Shown here piece after piece: positions 38,119 to 46,875 of a stretch of DNA of 64,000 nt. The notes beneath the pieces were generated by a model. The model was given only the letters and a program-made list of their open reading frames with translations, did not search any database and was not told where the DNA came from. Position numbers and translations under genes: made by a program. The stretch's first letter is position 1. Every line of letters starts with the position of its first letter. This DNA is from an uncultured Pelagimonas sp. (GTDB taxonomy: Bacteria > Pseudomonadota > Alphaproteobacteria > Rhodobacterales > Rhodobacteraceae): assembly GCF_947498515.1 (NCBI RefSeq), contig NZ_CANMKO010000010.1, positions 62,001-126,000 of the forward strand. Direction: 5' to 3'.

Positions 38119-39200
38119 TATGCCGAAACCCTTCTGATCCATTGGTCGATAGCGACCGCGATGATGATAAGCCATCCGATGGCGAAGACCTGCCACAACA
38201 CATCAACACCCGATAGGCGAAGACCCGAGCGGAAGACGCCCACGATGAGCGCTCCGAACAAGGCCCCCATAATCGAGCCCCGCCCACCAAAGAGAGAGAT
38301 GCCTCCGATGACCACCGCAGTGATCGAGTCGAGATTGCCCTCGTAGAACGACTGAGGCGAGATTGAACCAACACGGCCGATCGATGCCCAGCCCGCAAGG
38401 GCGCAGACGAAGCCGGCCAGCCCGTAGACGGACAACAGGGTACGATCGGTTCGAATACCTGACAGATCAGCCGCTTCTTTGTCATCGCCGATGGCATAGA
38501 CATGGCGACCCCAAGCGGTTTTGTTCAGCATGTACCAAAGGACGAAGAAGACGAGGATCATCAAAATGGCACTCAGCGTAATGCGGGCACCACCAAGATT
38601 GAACGATGCACCGAAGAATTTCAGGAAAGGTGCTTCTGTATCAATATCTTGCCCTCGAATAGACTGCGCTCCAGAAAGCCAAAGCAAGAGCGCATAGAAG
38701 ATCGACCATGTACCAAGCGTGGTAATGAAAGGCGGCAATTTAACCTTCGTAATGAACCAACCGTTCATTGCCCCTGCACCGACACCGCCAGCAAGGCCGA
38801 CAAGAATTGCGATCCCGGAAGGCACACCGGCAAATACAGCCAGATTACCCATGACAACGGACATTAGGACCATGATGGCAGCAACCGAAAGATCGATACC
38901 GGCTGTTATGATGATCAGCGACTGGGCCGCGGCCAAGATGCCGATAATCGACACCTGTTGCAGGATCAGACTGAGATTGAAGGCCGAGAAGAACTTTCCG
39001 CCAGCAATTAGCCCGAATGCGATCAGGCTGATAACCAAAACGATCACGGGGACCAAGGTGGGGTTATTGTGCAGCACGTGCTGAATGCGTTCTAACAGCG
39101 TGTGGTGCTTGAGTTCGAACGAAGCAACCTTGGTATCGCTTTGATCCAAGATCTGTTCGAATTCTTGCCCCTTTGGGGCCGGATTTGGCGTGTCAGACAT
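38118..39200 (-). CDS. frcC: Fructose/monosaccharide ABC transporter permease
   Basis: A 360-residue permease with about ten membrane segments, of the BPD_transp_2 (ribose/xylose) family. Motifs include the conserved SLIIITAGIDLSVAAIMVLMSV and GAMNGWFITKVKLPPFITTLGTW segments. It pairs with FrcA and FrcB in the inner membrane. It is 112 bases after frcB, which contains an intercistronic hairpin. Confidence 0.93.
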   Translation of the reverse strand: MSDTPNPAPKGQEFEQILDQSDTKVASFELKHHTLLERIQHVLHNNPTLVPVIVLVISLIAFGLIAGGKFFSAFNLSLILQQVSIIGILAAAQSLIIITAGIDLSVAAIMVLMSVVMGNLAVFAGVPSGIAILVGLAGGVGAGAMNGWFITKVKLPPFITTLGTWSIFYALLLWLSGAQSIRGQDIDTEAPFLKFFGASFNLGGARITLSAILMILVFFVLWYMLNKTAWGRHVYAIGDDKEAADLSGIRTDRTLLSVYGLAGFVCALAGWASIGRVGSISPQSFYEGNLDSITAVVIGGISLFGGRGSIMGALFGALIVGVFRSGLRLSGVDVLWQVFAIGWLIIIAVAIDQWIRRVSA

Positions 39201-39271
39201 GACTATCTCCCTCGCCGGCTAGCGTAGCTGCGGCATCAGATTCCGTCAAAAGTGGTGATTTAAGGCCCAGC

Positions 39272-39295
39272 GGCAGGGCGCTTTCACGCCCTACC
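39272..39295 (-). promoter_or_regulatory. Intercistronic hairpin between frcB and frcC
   Basis: Between frcB (upstream) and frcC the message can form GGTAGGGCG...CGCCCTGCC, nine pairs with one GU and a six-base loop. There is no T-run, so it is probably an mRNA stabiliser or processing site that lets the binding protein be made in excess over the permease. This is usual for SBP-first ABC operons. Confidence 0.65.
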
Positions 39296-39312
39296 TTGGA
39301 ATTAGCTAAGGA

Positions 39313-40323
39313 TCAGCCCCAGCACTTCTTCAAACCTTCGGCAGACGTGATCGAGGGGATACCGTCGACAGGTTCGTCGGTAATCAACTCGACGCCGGTG
39401 TTGAAGAAGTCCAGCCCTTCGCTGTTTTGGGGCTTCTCACCGGTCTCAGCGAAGGCTTTGATCGCATCGATACCTTTTGAGGCCATAAGAAGCGGGAACT
39501 GCATCGAGGTCGCACCAATCACGCCTCCCGCAATGTCCTTCACGCCTGGGCAACCGCCATCAACGGAAACGATCAGAACGCCTTCTTCTTTGCCAAAGGA
39601 CTTCAACGCCTCATAAGCACCAGCTGCGGCAGGTTCATTGATTGTGTAGACAAGATTGATATCCGGATCGATCTGGAGAAGGTTCTCCATCGCGGTACGG
39701 CCGCCGTCGGGCGACCCGTCGGTCACATCATTGCCGACAATACGCGGATCATCTTCATCGCCAATATCTTTCGGGTCTTTGATGTCGATCCCGAAGCCCT
39801 GCAGGAAACCGTTGTCGCGTTGGTAGTCGACCGAAATTTCCGAGGCATTCAGGTCAAGAAGAGCGATTTTTGCGTTGGCTGCATCGTCTCCCATTTTCGC
39901 CTTGGCCCATTGCCCGATCAAAACACCGGCTTTGAAGTTGTCGGTAGCAAAGGTCGCGTCAGCAGCGTCAGCAGGCTCGAACTGTGTATCGAGAGCAATG
40001 ACAAGGGCGCCGGCCTCGCGCGCTTGGGTGATAACGGGCACCAAAGCGCGGCTGTCTGTTGGGGTGATTAGAATGCCTTTGGCACCGGAAGCGATACAGG
40101 TTTCGACCGCGGCAACCTGAGTTTCCACGTCGCCATCATATTTGCCCGCGAATGTTGACAGTTCAATGCCTTTGGCAGCAGCGGCTTCGGATGCACCTTC
40201 CTTCATCTTTACGAAGAATGGGTTGGTGTCGGTCTTGGTGATCAAGCAGGCGCTGGTTTCAGCATAGGCTGCACCGGCCGTCATTGCTATGGCCAGAGCT
40301 GAAGTGGTCATTAGTGTTTTCAT
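39313..40323 (-). CDS. frcB: Fructose/monosaccharide ABC transporter substrate-binding protein
   Basis: A 336-residue binding protein. The signal peptide is the first 22 residues ([21 protein letters not shown]). The mature protein follows the ribose-binding (Peripla_BP_4) pattern: [39 protein letters not shown] and [19 protein letters not shown]. It captures a monosaccharide (fructose is the name-giving substrate of FrcB; ribose and mannose are also reported for the rhizobial system). It is the first gene of the operon, and is divergent from frcR. Confidence 0.92.
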   Translation of the reverse strand: MKTLMTTSALAIAMTAGAAYAETSACLITKTDTNPFFVKMKEGASEAAAAKGIELSTFAGKYDGDVETQVAAVETCIASGAKGILITPTDSRALVPVITQAREAGALVIALDTQFEPADAADATFATDNFKAGVLIGQWAKAKMGDDAANAKIALLDLNASEISVDYQRDNGFLQGFGIDIKDPKDIGDEDDPRIVGNDVTDGSPDGGRTAMENLLQIDPDINLVYTINEPAAAGAYEALKSFGKEEGVLIVSVDGGCPGVKDIAGGVIGATSMQFPLLMASKGIDAIKAFAETGEKPQNSEGLDFFNTGVELITDEPVDGIPSITSAEGLKKCWG

Positions 40324-40445
40324 GATTTCCTCCCAAAAAAGAAACTTTTCGAGTTCTGGATCGGGCTCCTCCCCAATCCAGGCCTGCAAACATCAAATTA
40401 GCAGGTCTGACCCCAAAAAGCCCGATTCCACTGGTCCTGTCAATA

Positions 40446-40462
40446 AGTAAGTTAACTTTACT
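40446..40462. promoter_or_regulatory. Candidate FrcR operator in the frcB-frcR divergent region
   Basis: A near-perfect palindrome AGTAAGTTAACTTTACT, centred on GTTAAC, lies in the 185-base region between the divergent frcB and frcR starts, 47 bases before the frcR ATG. It is the most symmetric sequence in that region and a sensible binding site for the ROK repressor. Confidence 0.6.
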
Positions 40463-40508
40463 AACTAATGTGTTTTGGATTACCTTTTAATTCATACGGG
40501 AGGCAACT

Positions 40509-41720
40509 ATGTTCCAATCCATGGACGGAGATAGCATCAGAGGGCAAAGCGCCGGCGTGAACCAAAGTGGTATTCGCGACCACAATGAGCGTTTGATTCT
40601 TACCGTCCTGCAACACCATCGCGCGCTTCCAGCGGCTGATCTTTCGCGGCGAACAGGACTATCCAAGCCAACAGTATCTACGATCCTGCGCAACCTAGAA
40701 AACGACGGGCTAATTCGCCGAGGAGACCCGGTTCGCGGAAGGATAGGCAAGCCATCCATTCCGATAGAGTTGGACCCAGATGGCACGTTTTCCGTGGGAC
40801 TCAAAATTGGTCGCAGAAGCGCTGATCTGTTGCTTATTGATTTCGATGGGACTGTTCGCGGACAACTTCATACGACCTATGACTATCCAATGCCGGATGC
40901 GGTATTTGGCTTTCTTAAGGAAGGGTTGGATAAACTGCTTGGTGAACTGCCTGCGAGGCTGCAGGCTCGTGTCTGTGGCATTGGTATTGGCACACCCTTC
41001 GAGTTGTGGAAATGGCATGATCTGGCCGGCCTTGCAGCCGAGAAATTCCGCTCTTGGAAAGACATCGATTTCGCCAAAGAAGTCGCTACCTTCAGCAACC
41101 TTCCCGTTTTCGTTGTCAACGATGCGACCGCCGCATGCCAAGCCGAACATCTTTACGGTCACGGCTACGAATTTCGGGACTACGCATACTTCTTCATCGG
41201 CTCATTTGTTGGCGGAGGGGTGGTCTTGAACGGAACAGTCTTCGAAGGCAACCAGGGCAACGCCGGCGCATTGGGATCGATGCGCAGCACAGGTCCGCTC
41301 GGTGAAGCACAGCAGTTAATCGATGTGGCGTCCATTCACTTGCTCGAAACCCGCCTGACTGAATCTGGCCTCGATCCATCGGTTCTTTGGCAGCAGCCGC
41401 AGAACTGGAGCGGTTTGTCGCGGCATGTCGAGCCATGGGTCGGCCAAACTGCACAAGAATTAGCCAAGGCGTCATTGTCAATCTGCTCGGTCATTGATTT
41501 CGAGGCCGTCTTGATCGACGGCGCTTTCCCAGCGGATGTGCGCGACGAATTGGTGGACAGAACGCGGCGCTATCTGGTCAATCAGGACAAACGCGGGTTA
41601 ATCGAGCCTCAAATCGAAGCAGGAAATGTCGGCCACAACGCCCGCGCTATTGGCGCCGCCAGCAGCCCTATTTTCTCGCAGTTCCTACTGAACACCAATG
41701 CCGGACTTTCGGCAATTTGA
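40509..41720 (+). CDS. frcR: ROK-family transcriptional regulator of the frc operon
   Basis: A 403-residue ROK regulator. A winged-helix HTH is at about residues 30-75 (ALPAADLSRRTGLSKPTVSTILRNLENDGLI). The rest is the sugar-kinase-like ROK fold (VCGIGIGTPFELW, VNDATAACQAEHLYG). The usual cysteine zinc motif CxCGxxGC is not seen, which may mean it does not bind zinc or senses sugar differently. GGGAGG lies 7-8 bases before the ATG. Being divergent from frcB, it most likely represses the operon until the sugar appears. Confidence 0.92.
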   Translation: MFQSMDGDSIRGQSAGVNQSGIRDHNERLILTVLQHHRALPAADLSRRTGLSKPTVSTILRNLENDGLIRRGDPVRGRIGKPSIPIELDPDGTFSVGLKIGRRSADLLLIDFDGTVRGQLHTTYDYPMPDAVFGFLKEGLDKLLGELPARLQARVCGIGIGTPFELWKWHDLAGLAAEKFRSWKDIDFAKEVATFSNLPVFVVNDATAACQAEHLYGHGYEFRDYAYFFIGSFVGGGVVLNGTVFEGNQGNAGALGSMRSTGPLGEAQQLIDVASIHLLETRLTESGLDPSVLWQQPQNWSGLSRHVEPWVGQTAQELAKASLSICSVIDFEAVLIDGAFPADVRDELVDRTRRYLVNQDKRGLIEPQIEAGNVGHNARAIGAASSPIFSQFLLNTNAGLSAI

Positions 41721-42128
41721 CCCGGCACGTCAAATCCAACCTTTGTTCGCTTCTGTACCCATAGCCGGGAGCATGAGGTCAAAACCAGACGCTTGCACTG
41801 AAGAGGTGAGTGGTAGCTCTGTCCGCTCTGCAGGCCTGAGAATATCATAGTTGGTACTAAGTTATGACACGACCACCAAACCGGCACGGTATCACAATTG
41901 TGCTTGTTTCGACTTGATCCAACATGTCTTTGACTTTGTCGCCGCTGTTCCGGTGTGGGATATTTTGCAAGAAGAACGACTTTCAGAAAGGGGCGATATT
42001 CGGCCCAATAGCACGTCCTTGACAGGCCCCGTCGCCGGCAAAAACCCTTCCGGACGCGGATTTGATCAAAGGAGGTTTTGGTTGGTCAACTTTCCGACCA
42101 GAGCAATAACTGATTGTTTTAATCAGGA
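41721..42128. other. Non-coding region downstream of frcR
   Basis: About 400 bases hold no gene I can support. One plus-strand open stretch (41851-42132) has no good ribosome site, no homology I recognise and ordinary codon patterns are absent. The segment has lower GC than its surroundings. Confidence 0.35.
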
Positions 42129-42157
42129 TTGACTTACCTGAGTCTAACAGTCATATT
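42129..42157 (+). promoter_or_regulatory. Sigma-70-type promoter upstream of the hemP pair
   Basis: TTGACT (42129-42134) and CATATT (42152-42157) are separated by 17 bases, a near-consensus -35/-10 pair. The first ORF of the following pair begins 58 bases downstream of the -10, leaving room for a leader. Iron-responsive binding sites could not be confirmed. Confidence 0.6.
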
Positions 42158-42214
42158 AAGCGAACCAGCCAGCCCAACGGGTCAGCCAATTCCTTGCGAA
42201 AACGGAGATAGCCG

Positions 42215-42361
42215 ATGTTGAAAACCGTCGCGCAGACTGCTGGTAAAACGACCCAACCTTCCCAAGAGGTGTCTTTCAGCTTCAGCCTTGGCCTTCCCCG
42301 TTTTCGCAATCTCGAAACTTTTCTGGACCTGATCGAGCACGCCGGAGGTGCTGACACATGA
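42215..42361 (+). CDS. 48-residue ORF translationally coupled to hemP
   Basis: A small open frame of 48 residues (MLKTVAQTAGKTTQPSQ start, then SFSFSLGLPRFRNLETFLDLIEHAG). GGAG lies about seven bases before the ATG. Its TGA overlaps the hemP ATG as ATGA, so translation of hemP would be coupled to it. No domain is known to me. It could be a real small protein or a leader peptide controlling hemP. Confidence 0.55.
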   Translation: MLKTVAQTAGKTTQPSQEVSFSFSLGLPRFRNLETFLDLIEHAGGADT

Positions 42362-42525
42362 CCCTGAACATCGCCCATGACCTTGCAAATCACCCTGTTC
42401 AACGTCTGCCTATTCATGACGCGACCGAGCTGACCGATGGCGGCAGCCTGGCCAATATTCAACTTGGCGAACAGGTCTATACCCTGCGCATCACCCGCGC
42501 TGGCAAGCTTATCCTGACCAAGTAA
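42358..42525 (+). CDS. hemP: Hemin uptake protein HemP
   Basis: A 55-residue protein with the diagnostic HemP C-terminus YTLRITRAGKLILTK (residues 41-55). HemP is needed for hemin uptake in several proteobacteria, reportedly as an activator of the hemin receptor gene in some species, and is usually iron-regulated. GGAGGTG lies about seven bases ahead of the ATG, inside the preceding small ORF, and the two overlap by four bases. No hmu/bhu heme transport genes are visible nearby. Confidence 0.9.
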   Translation: MTLNIAHDLANHPVQRLPIHDATELTDGGSLANIQLGEQVYTLRITRAGKLILTK

Positions 42526-43182
42526 CCCCGGCACTCGGCCTTTCCCCCAAGAGCAAAGCCCACCGGTAAATACAAGCCCTATGGCGCTTTGCACGGGGTC
42601 AGTCCCAATCGGGATGATCCTGCTTTTGAGTGAGGGCCGCGATAACGGGCCTCCCCACTTGCCCCCATTCCACCCGAGAATAGGCGAGTGCGCAAAGGCA
42701 AGATCTGACCTTGCGTTGGGGGGCTATCCCCCAATGCCTTTTAGGCGATCATGTCATTTTGGGTGCTTGTTTGGGCAAATCCGGTCCTAAACTGAAACCG
42801 CCGCGGGCGTGGTGCCTTTGATCTCTACTGAAAGACCAAGCCAGACCCGCCCGCCACAGGCGCAATCACTGCTCAAGGAACGGGGCTGATAACTGTCGAC
42901 CTAGGCCGTTGTGTCGAACCGCTACGCGACATCCAAGATCATTGCACGCCAGTGTTTTTCAACCCCATCACCCGTTTGGGGGATATTAACGAATTTTCCC
43001 AGCAAATATGGTTAACATGCAGCGGGGCTGACCCCACACTTATCAGCACTATCCCCTTTTTATCCAACTTTTCCCTATCTCCAAATTTTTGGTCAGTTTC
43101 GCTGCACTTAACTGCGACGGCACGGCAATTGCCTGAGCCGCATCACGACGCTACCCTTTCCCTATTTATAGGGAGGTATACG
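42526..43182. other. Non-coding region downstream of hemP
   Basis: About 650 bases with no gene I can support. It contains one inverted repeat, TTGGGGGG at 42716-42723 with CCCCCAA at 42728-42734, followed by TGCCTTTT, which may be a terminator. It also has AT-rich sequence near 42980-43080 that may include the promoter of the following gene. Apparent longer open frames here lack ribosome sites. Confidence 0.35.
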
Positions 43183-43668
43183 ATGTTACGACGTAGCTTT
43201 GTTTTTTCCACCACCGCGTTCTTGACGGCCTGTGCAATGGGCACCGGCAATTTGGCTTTGGCCCCGAACTCTACTTTGATCGTCGTGCGTCACTCGGATC
43301 GAGACGGCGAAGATCTGAGCGCGGCCGGCCATGCACGCTCCAAAGCGTTGGTCAAAGCGTTAGAAGGCATGGATCTCGACGCGATTTTTTCACCCGGCAT
43401 CAAACGCAATCTCGACACGGCCGCCCCTTTGGCCAAAGCGCGCGGCCTGCCCGCTCAACGTATTCCGCAAGAGACCCCAACCGCCGGGCTGGTCACGCAA
43501 GGCGCGGGAAAATCGGTGATTTGGATTGGCAACAAGGGCAATATCAAAACCATCTGGGAGGACCTGCGCCTAAGCGATCCGGCCCCATTGGAATATGGGG
43601 ATTTGCATATTCTACGGTCGGATGCAGGCGGCGCGGTCACGATTGAACGCCGTCGTTTTGGCGCGTGA
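43183..43668 (+). CDS. Histidine-phosphatase-like lipoprotein
   Basis: A 161-residue protein. GGGAGG lies six bases before the ATG at 43183. The signal ends in FLTAC, a lipobox, so it is probably lipidated at Cys17. The fold resembles the phosphoglycerate mutase/histidine phosphatase family: VVRHSDRDGEDLSAAGHAR holds the RH motif at about residue 38-39. The second catalytic histidine, usually in GHSN, is replaced (WIGNKGNIKTIWED), so activity may be reduced or lost. It is followed by an intergenic repeat. Confidence 0.85.
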   Translation: MLRRSFVFSTTAFLTACAMGTGNLALAPNSTLIVVRHSDRDGEDLSAAGHARSKALVKALEGMDLDAIFSPGIKRNLDTAAPLAKARGLPAQRIPQETPTAGLVTQGAGKSVIWIGNKGNIKTIWEDLRLSDPAPLEYGDLHILRSDAGGAVTIERRRFGA

Positions 43669-43677
43669 GACGGCGAT

Positions 43678-43740
43678 GAGGGGCCAGCCCCTCTTGTCGC
43701 AAGCGACAATTCACCCCGAGATATTTGTGGAAAGAAGACG
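43678..43740. repeat. Rhodobacteraceae-type intergenic repeat with tandem hairpins
   Basis: GAGGGGC/GCCCCTC (43678-43684 and 43687-43693) forms a stem, then TTGTCGC/GCGACAA (43694-43700 and 43703-43709) forms another, followed by CACCCCGAGATATTTGTGGA. Hairpins of this kind followed by CCCCGAGATATTT are recurrent at 3' ends of genes in this family as I recall them. Its number of copies here is not shown by the window. It may serve as a terminator. Confidence 0.55.
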
Positions 43741-43810
43741 CGCTAAAAAGAGTGGTTGAATGGTTTGCTGCCGACCCGCGCACCAAAAAGCGGATCGGCG
43801 GTTGGTTTGA

Positions 43811-45421
43811 TTAGGCCGAGGCGTCTTCTAACATCAGGTCCGAGGCCTTTTCGCCAATCATGATCGCCGGGGCGTTGGTATTGCCCGACACGATTTCGGG
43901 CATGATCGAACAATCCGCAACCCGCAGCCCTTGAATGCCATGAACGCGCAGCCGATCATCGACTACCGCCATCGGGTCGCTGCCCATTTTGCAGGTGCCG
44001 GTTGGGTGATAGATCGACGCGGTATTGTTGCGCGCCCAATCCAAGGTCGCCTCGTAGTCATCCATCGGCAGCGACGCATTGGGCCGAAACTCCTCTGAAA
44101 TCTTAGAGGTTAGCGGCGCATGGCGGGCGATATTACGAGCAATCTTGACCCCTTCAACCACCGTCCGACAGTCGGTTTCGGTCGACAGGTAGTTGGGAAT
44201 GATCTTGGGATAGGTCCGTGCATCCGACGACACGATGCGAATTTCCCCTTTGGATTCAGGGCGCAACTGGCAAACCGACATAGTAAAGGCCGAAAACGGA
44301 TCGGCCCCCTTGCCGGGGTTTTCCGCCGAAAGCGGTTGCACATGGAATTGAATATCCGGCGTTTCCAGATCAGGCCGGGTTTTCAAGAAACCGGTGGCCA
44401 GCGAGGCCGCCATCGTCATCGGCCCAGCGCGGAACATCGCATATTTCAACGCAATCTTGGCCTGCCCAAACAGGCTGCGCACCTCGTCATTCAAGGTTGG
44501 CTCGTTGCATTTGTAGACCAGCCGCGCTTGAAGGTGATCTTGCATATTCTTGCCAACACCGGGCAGGTTCTTGTGCACGGTGATACCATTTTGAACCAGC
44601 TGTTCGACCTCGCCAATGCCCGACAACATCAAAAGCTGTGGGGAATTGATTGCCCCGCCAGCCAAGACGATATCCTTGCGCGCCCGCACCGTATGCAACT
44701 GACCGGCCTTGTCGCGATAGGTCACGCCGGTCGCGCGCTTACCGTCGAGCTCAACCTTTTCGGCCAGTGCATGGGTGATGATTTGCAGGTTGTCACGCCC
44801 ACGCGCCGGGTTGAGATAGGCCACAGCCGAGCTACAGCGGCGGCCGTTTTTGGCGGTTAGCTGAAAGAAACCGACGCCTTCTTGGGTTTCTCCGTTGTAG
44901 TCGGGGTTAAACTTGTGCCCAGCCGCTTGCGCCGCCGCAACCCAGGCATCGGTAATCGGGCGTTGGATTCGCATGTTGGACACCGACAAAGGACCGTCAT
45001 CACCATGAAACTCATCTGCGCCGCGCTCATTGTTTTCCGCCCGCTTGAACAGCGGCAGAACCTGATCCCAGCCCCACCCTTTGTTGCCCATCTGTTGCCA
45101 GCGGTCATAATCCTGCGCCTGACCACGCACATAAAGCAAGCCGTTCAACGAAGACGAGCCGCCCAAAACCTTGCCGCGCGGCCATTCAATCGACCGGCCA
45201 TTCAGCCCCGGATCGGGTTCGGTTTTATAGCACCAATCAACCGACGCATTGTGGATGGTTTTGAAATATCCAACCGGAATATGGATCCACGGGTTCCAGT
45301 CACGCCCCCCCGCTTCCAGCAAAACAACCTTGTTTTTCGGGTCAGCCGACAGACGATTCGCCAAAACACAGCCTGCCGAGCCTGCCCCCACGACGATAAA
45401 ATCTGCATCAATTTCTGACAT
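43811..45421 (-). CDS. GMC-family (choline dehydrogenase-like) FAD oxidoreductase
   Basis: A 536-residue flavoprotein. The N-terminal FAD motif VVGAGSAGCVLANRLS (about 10-25), the GMC signature GKVLGGSSSLNGLLYVRG (about 83-100), and the C-terminal active-site region SIYHPTGTCKMGSDPMAVVD with His near 475 and the terminal SGNTNAPAIMIGEKASDL are intact. It oxidises a primary alcohol to aldehyde. True choline dehydrogenase (BetA) is the closest well-known relative, but no betaine genes are adjacent. The nearby TRAP transporter and aldehyde dehydrogenase suggest an alcohol-containing substrate taken from the medium. Confidence 0.9.
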   Translation of the reverse strand: MSEIDADFIVVGAGSAGCVLANRLSADPKNKVVLLEAGGRDWNPWIHIPVGYFKTIHNASVDWCYKTEPDPGLNGRSIEWPRGKVLGGSSSLNGLLYVRGQAQDYDRWQQMGNKGWGWDQVLPLFKRAENNERGADEFHGDDGPLSVSNMRIQRPITDAWVAAAQAAGHKFNPDYNGETQEGVGFFQLTAKNGRRCSSAVAYLNPARGRDNLQIITHALAEKVELDGKRATGVTYRDKAGQLHTVRARKDIVLAGGAINSPQLLMLSGIGEVEQLVQNGITVHKNLPGVGKNMQDHLQARLVYKCNEPTLNDEVRSLFGQAKIALKYAMFRAGPMTMAASLATGFLKTRPDLETPDIQFHVQPLSAENPGKGADPFSAFTMSVCQLRPESKGEIRIVSSDARTYPKIIPNYLSTETDCRTVVEGVKIARNIARHAPLTSKISEEFRPNASLPMDDYEATLDWARNNTASIYHPTGTCKMGSDPMAVVDDRLRVHGIQGLRVADCSIMPEIVSGNTNAPAIMIGEKASDLMLEDASA

Positions 45422-45541
45422 TTAACTCCCCTCCCGGCCGGTAATGTGCGGCAATTTGAACTTTTTCCTTGCTCAAACCACCATAGTCACCCCATTATTG
45501 AGACTGCAAGTATCAAAATTGCACGAATGGGAGGAAACACT

Positions 45542-46777
45542 ATGAAAGCATCGAAAGCCCTCAGTGGCATTTCGCGCCGCGACCTTTTCAAGCTGACGGG
45601 TCAGTTTGGGATTTCGTCGGTTGTTTTGGGCGCTGGCGCTCTGACTGGCGCGGCGACCCTTGGCTCGGTCGCGCAGGCTGCCGAAAGCACATACACAAAA
45701 CGCTTTGCCAAAGAGCCCAAGCACACGCTGAAATTGGGCGCGTCCGGCTTTAACGCCCGCAACCTGTTGATCGAACGCGCTGGCGTTCTGGAATTTGCCC
45801 GCGATCTGGAGGAACGCACCGAAGGCGAGATTCGTGTCGAGTTCATCGGCGACAACCAAATTTGTGGCCAGCTGAGCTGTGTTGAGAAAACCCAACTGGG
45901 GGTTGTCGACATGTATGCCGCTTCGACCCAGAACTCGGCCGGTGGCGCGCCCTATCTGAACGTGCTCGACTATGCCTATATGTTCCCAAGCCGCGCCGCC
46001 CAGTATCACTTCCTCTATAGCCCCGAGTCGCAAAAGCTGCTGCGCGAGCCGCTTGAAAAGCGTCATGGTCTGAAATTCCTGTTTAGCCATTGCGAATTGC
46101 GCGGGCTTCAGATGGGGTCGTCCTTTGCCGACAAACCCACCGTGACCAAGCTTGAAGAGCTGTTTGGCACCAAAAACCGCGTCACCGGCACCCAATTGGG
46201 TCGCATCGCGATGCAACTTTTGAACCTGAACCCGGTTCCGGTTGCTTGGGAAGAAACCCTTGACGGCCTCAAGCAGGGCCTAATTGATGGGGCGGAAACC
46301 TGGGCCTCGGCTGTGGCTTATGCCAACATGTCGCCGGTTGTGTCTCAGTCCGTTGACCTGAAATTCTTCTGCGGCACCGAGCACACATCCATGTCGGCCA
46401 AAGTCTTTGACGCTATGGAAGCCCATCTTCAGGACGCGATCATGGAATCCGCCTATCTGGCGCAGGTCCATGTTCAGGCCGCCAACGAAGCGGCTCTGGT
46501 CAAAACTGTTGGCTTCTCGGATCCACAGCTGCCGGACACCATTTTTGTCAAAGACGGCGTGCGTCCTGCGTTCTTGGCTGATGATCAGATCAAAATGGCC
46601 GAGGAAATGTGTTCACCCGAGTTCAACCCAGAGCCATGGGCCCAGTGGCGTGACCGTCTCAACAAATGGTCGGGTGGTCATGACACCTATCAGGAAATCT
46701 ACGACGTTGCGCGTCAGATTCCCAAAGACACCCTGCCAGAGAACGTCGAACCCCGTCGTTGGTGGCGGTCGGCCTAA
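45542..46777 (+). CDS. dctP: TRAP transporter substrate-binding protein with Tat-type signal
   Basis: A 411-residue DctP-type receptor. The N-terminus has the twin-arginine motif SRRDLFK (about residues 11-17) before a hydrophobic stretch, so it is probably exported folded through Tat, as some TRAP receptors are. The mature part follows the DctP/7 pattern (LEFARDLEERTEGEIRVEF, VEKTQLGVVDMYAAS). GAGG is about eight bases ahead of the ATG at 45542. It starts divergent from the GMC gene and leads the TRAP operon. The ligand is unknown. Confidence 0.9.
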   Translation: MKASKALSGISRRDLFKLTGQFGISSVVLGAGALTGAATLGSVAQAAESTYTKRFAKEPKHTLKLGASGFNARNLLIERAGVLEFARDLEERTEGEIRVEFIGDNQICGQLSCVEKTQLGVVDMYAASTQNSAGGAPYLNVLDYAYMFPSRAAQYHFLYSPESQKLLREPLEKRHGLKFLFSHCELRGLQMGSSFADKPTVTKLEELFGTKNRVTGTQLGRIAMQLLNLNPVPVAWEETLDGLKQGLIDGAETWASAVAYANMSPVVSQSVDLKFFCGTEHTSMSAKVFDAMEAHLQDAIMESAYLAQVHVQAANEAALVKTVGFSDPQLPDTIFVKDGVRPAFLADDQIKMAEEMCSPEFNPEPWAQWRDRLNKWSGGHDTYQEIYDVARQIPKDTLPENVEPRRWWRSA

Positions 46778-46793
46778 TTCGGCTACACTAAGG

Positions 46794-46844
46794 GATGGGC
46801 CGTTTGGCCCATCTCGCACCGCTGCGCGAGACAGCGGTTTTTTT
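46794..46844 (+). terminator. Tandem hairpins between dctP and dctQ with possible attenuation
   Basis: After dctP comes a perfect hairpin GATGGGCC (46794-46801) with GGCCCATC (46806-46813). Then a terminator-like hairpin ACCGCTG (46818-46824) with CAGCGGT (46832-46838) and a seven-T run. The sequence TCTCGC (46812-46817) is complementary to GCGAGA (46826-46831), which would compete with both hairpins. This could reduce or regulate read-through into the membrane subunits. Confidence 0.7.
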
Positions 46845-46875
46845 ACATTTACGGCACACCTAAGGAGGAGAGGTT

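Noticed and set aside
41851-42132. Possible 93-residue gene
   Set aside because: No good ribosome site and no family resemblance.
42151-42594. Minus-strand open frame of 147 codons
   Set aside because: It overlaps the clear hemP gene on the plus strand; no supporting start signal.
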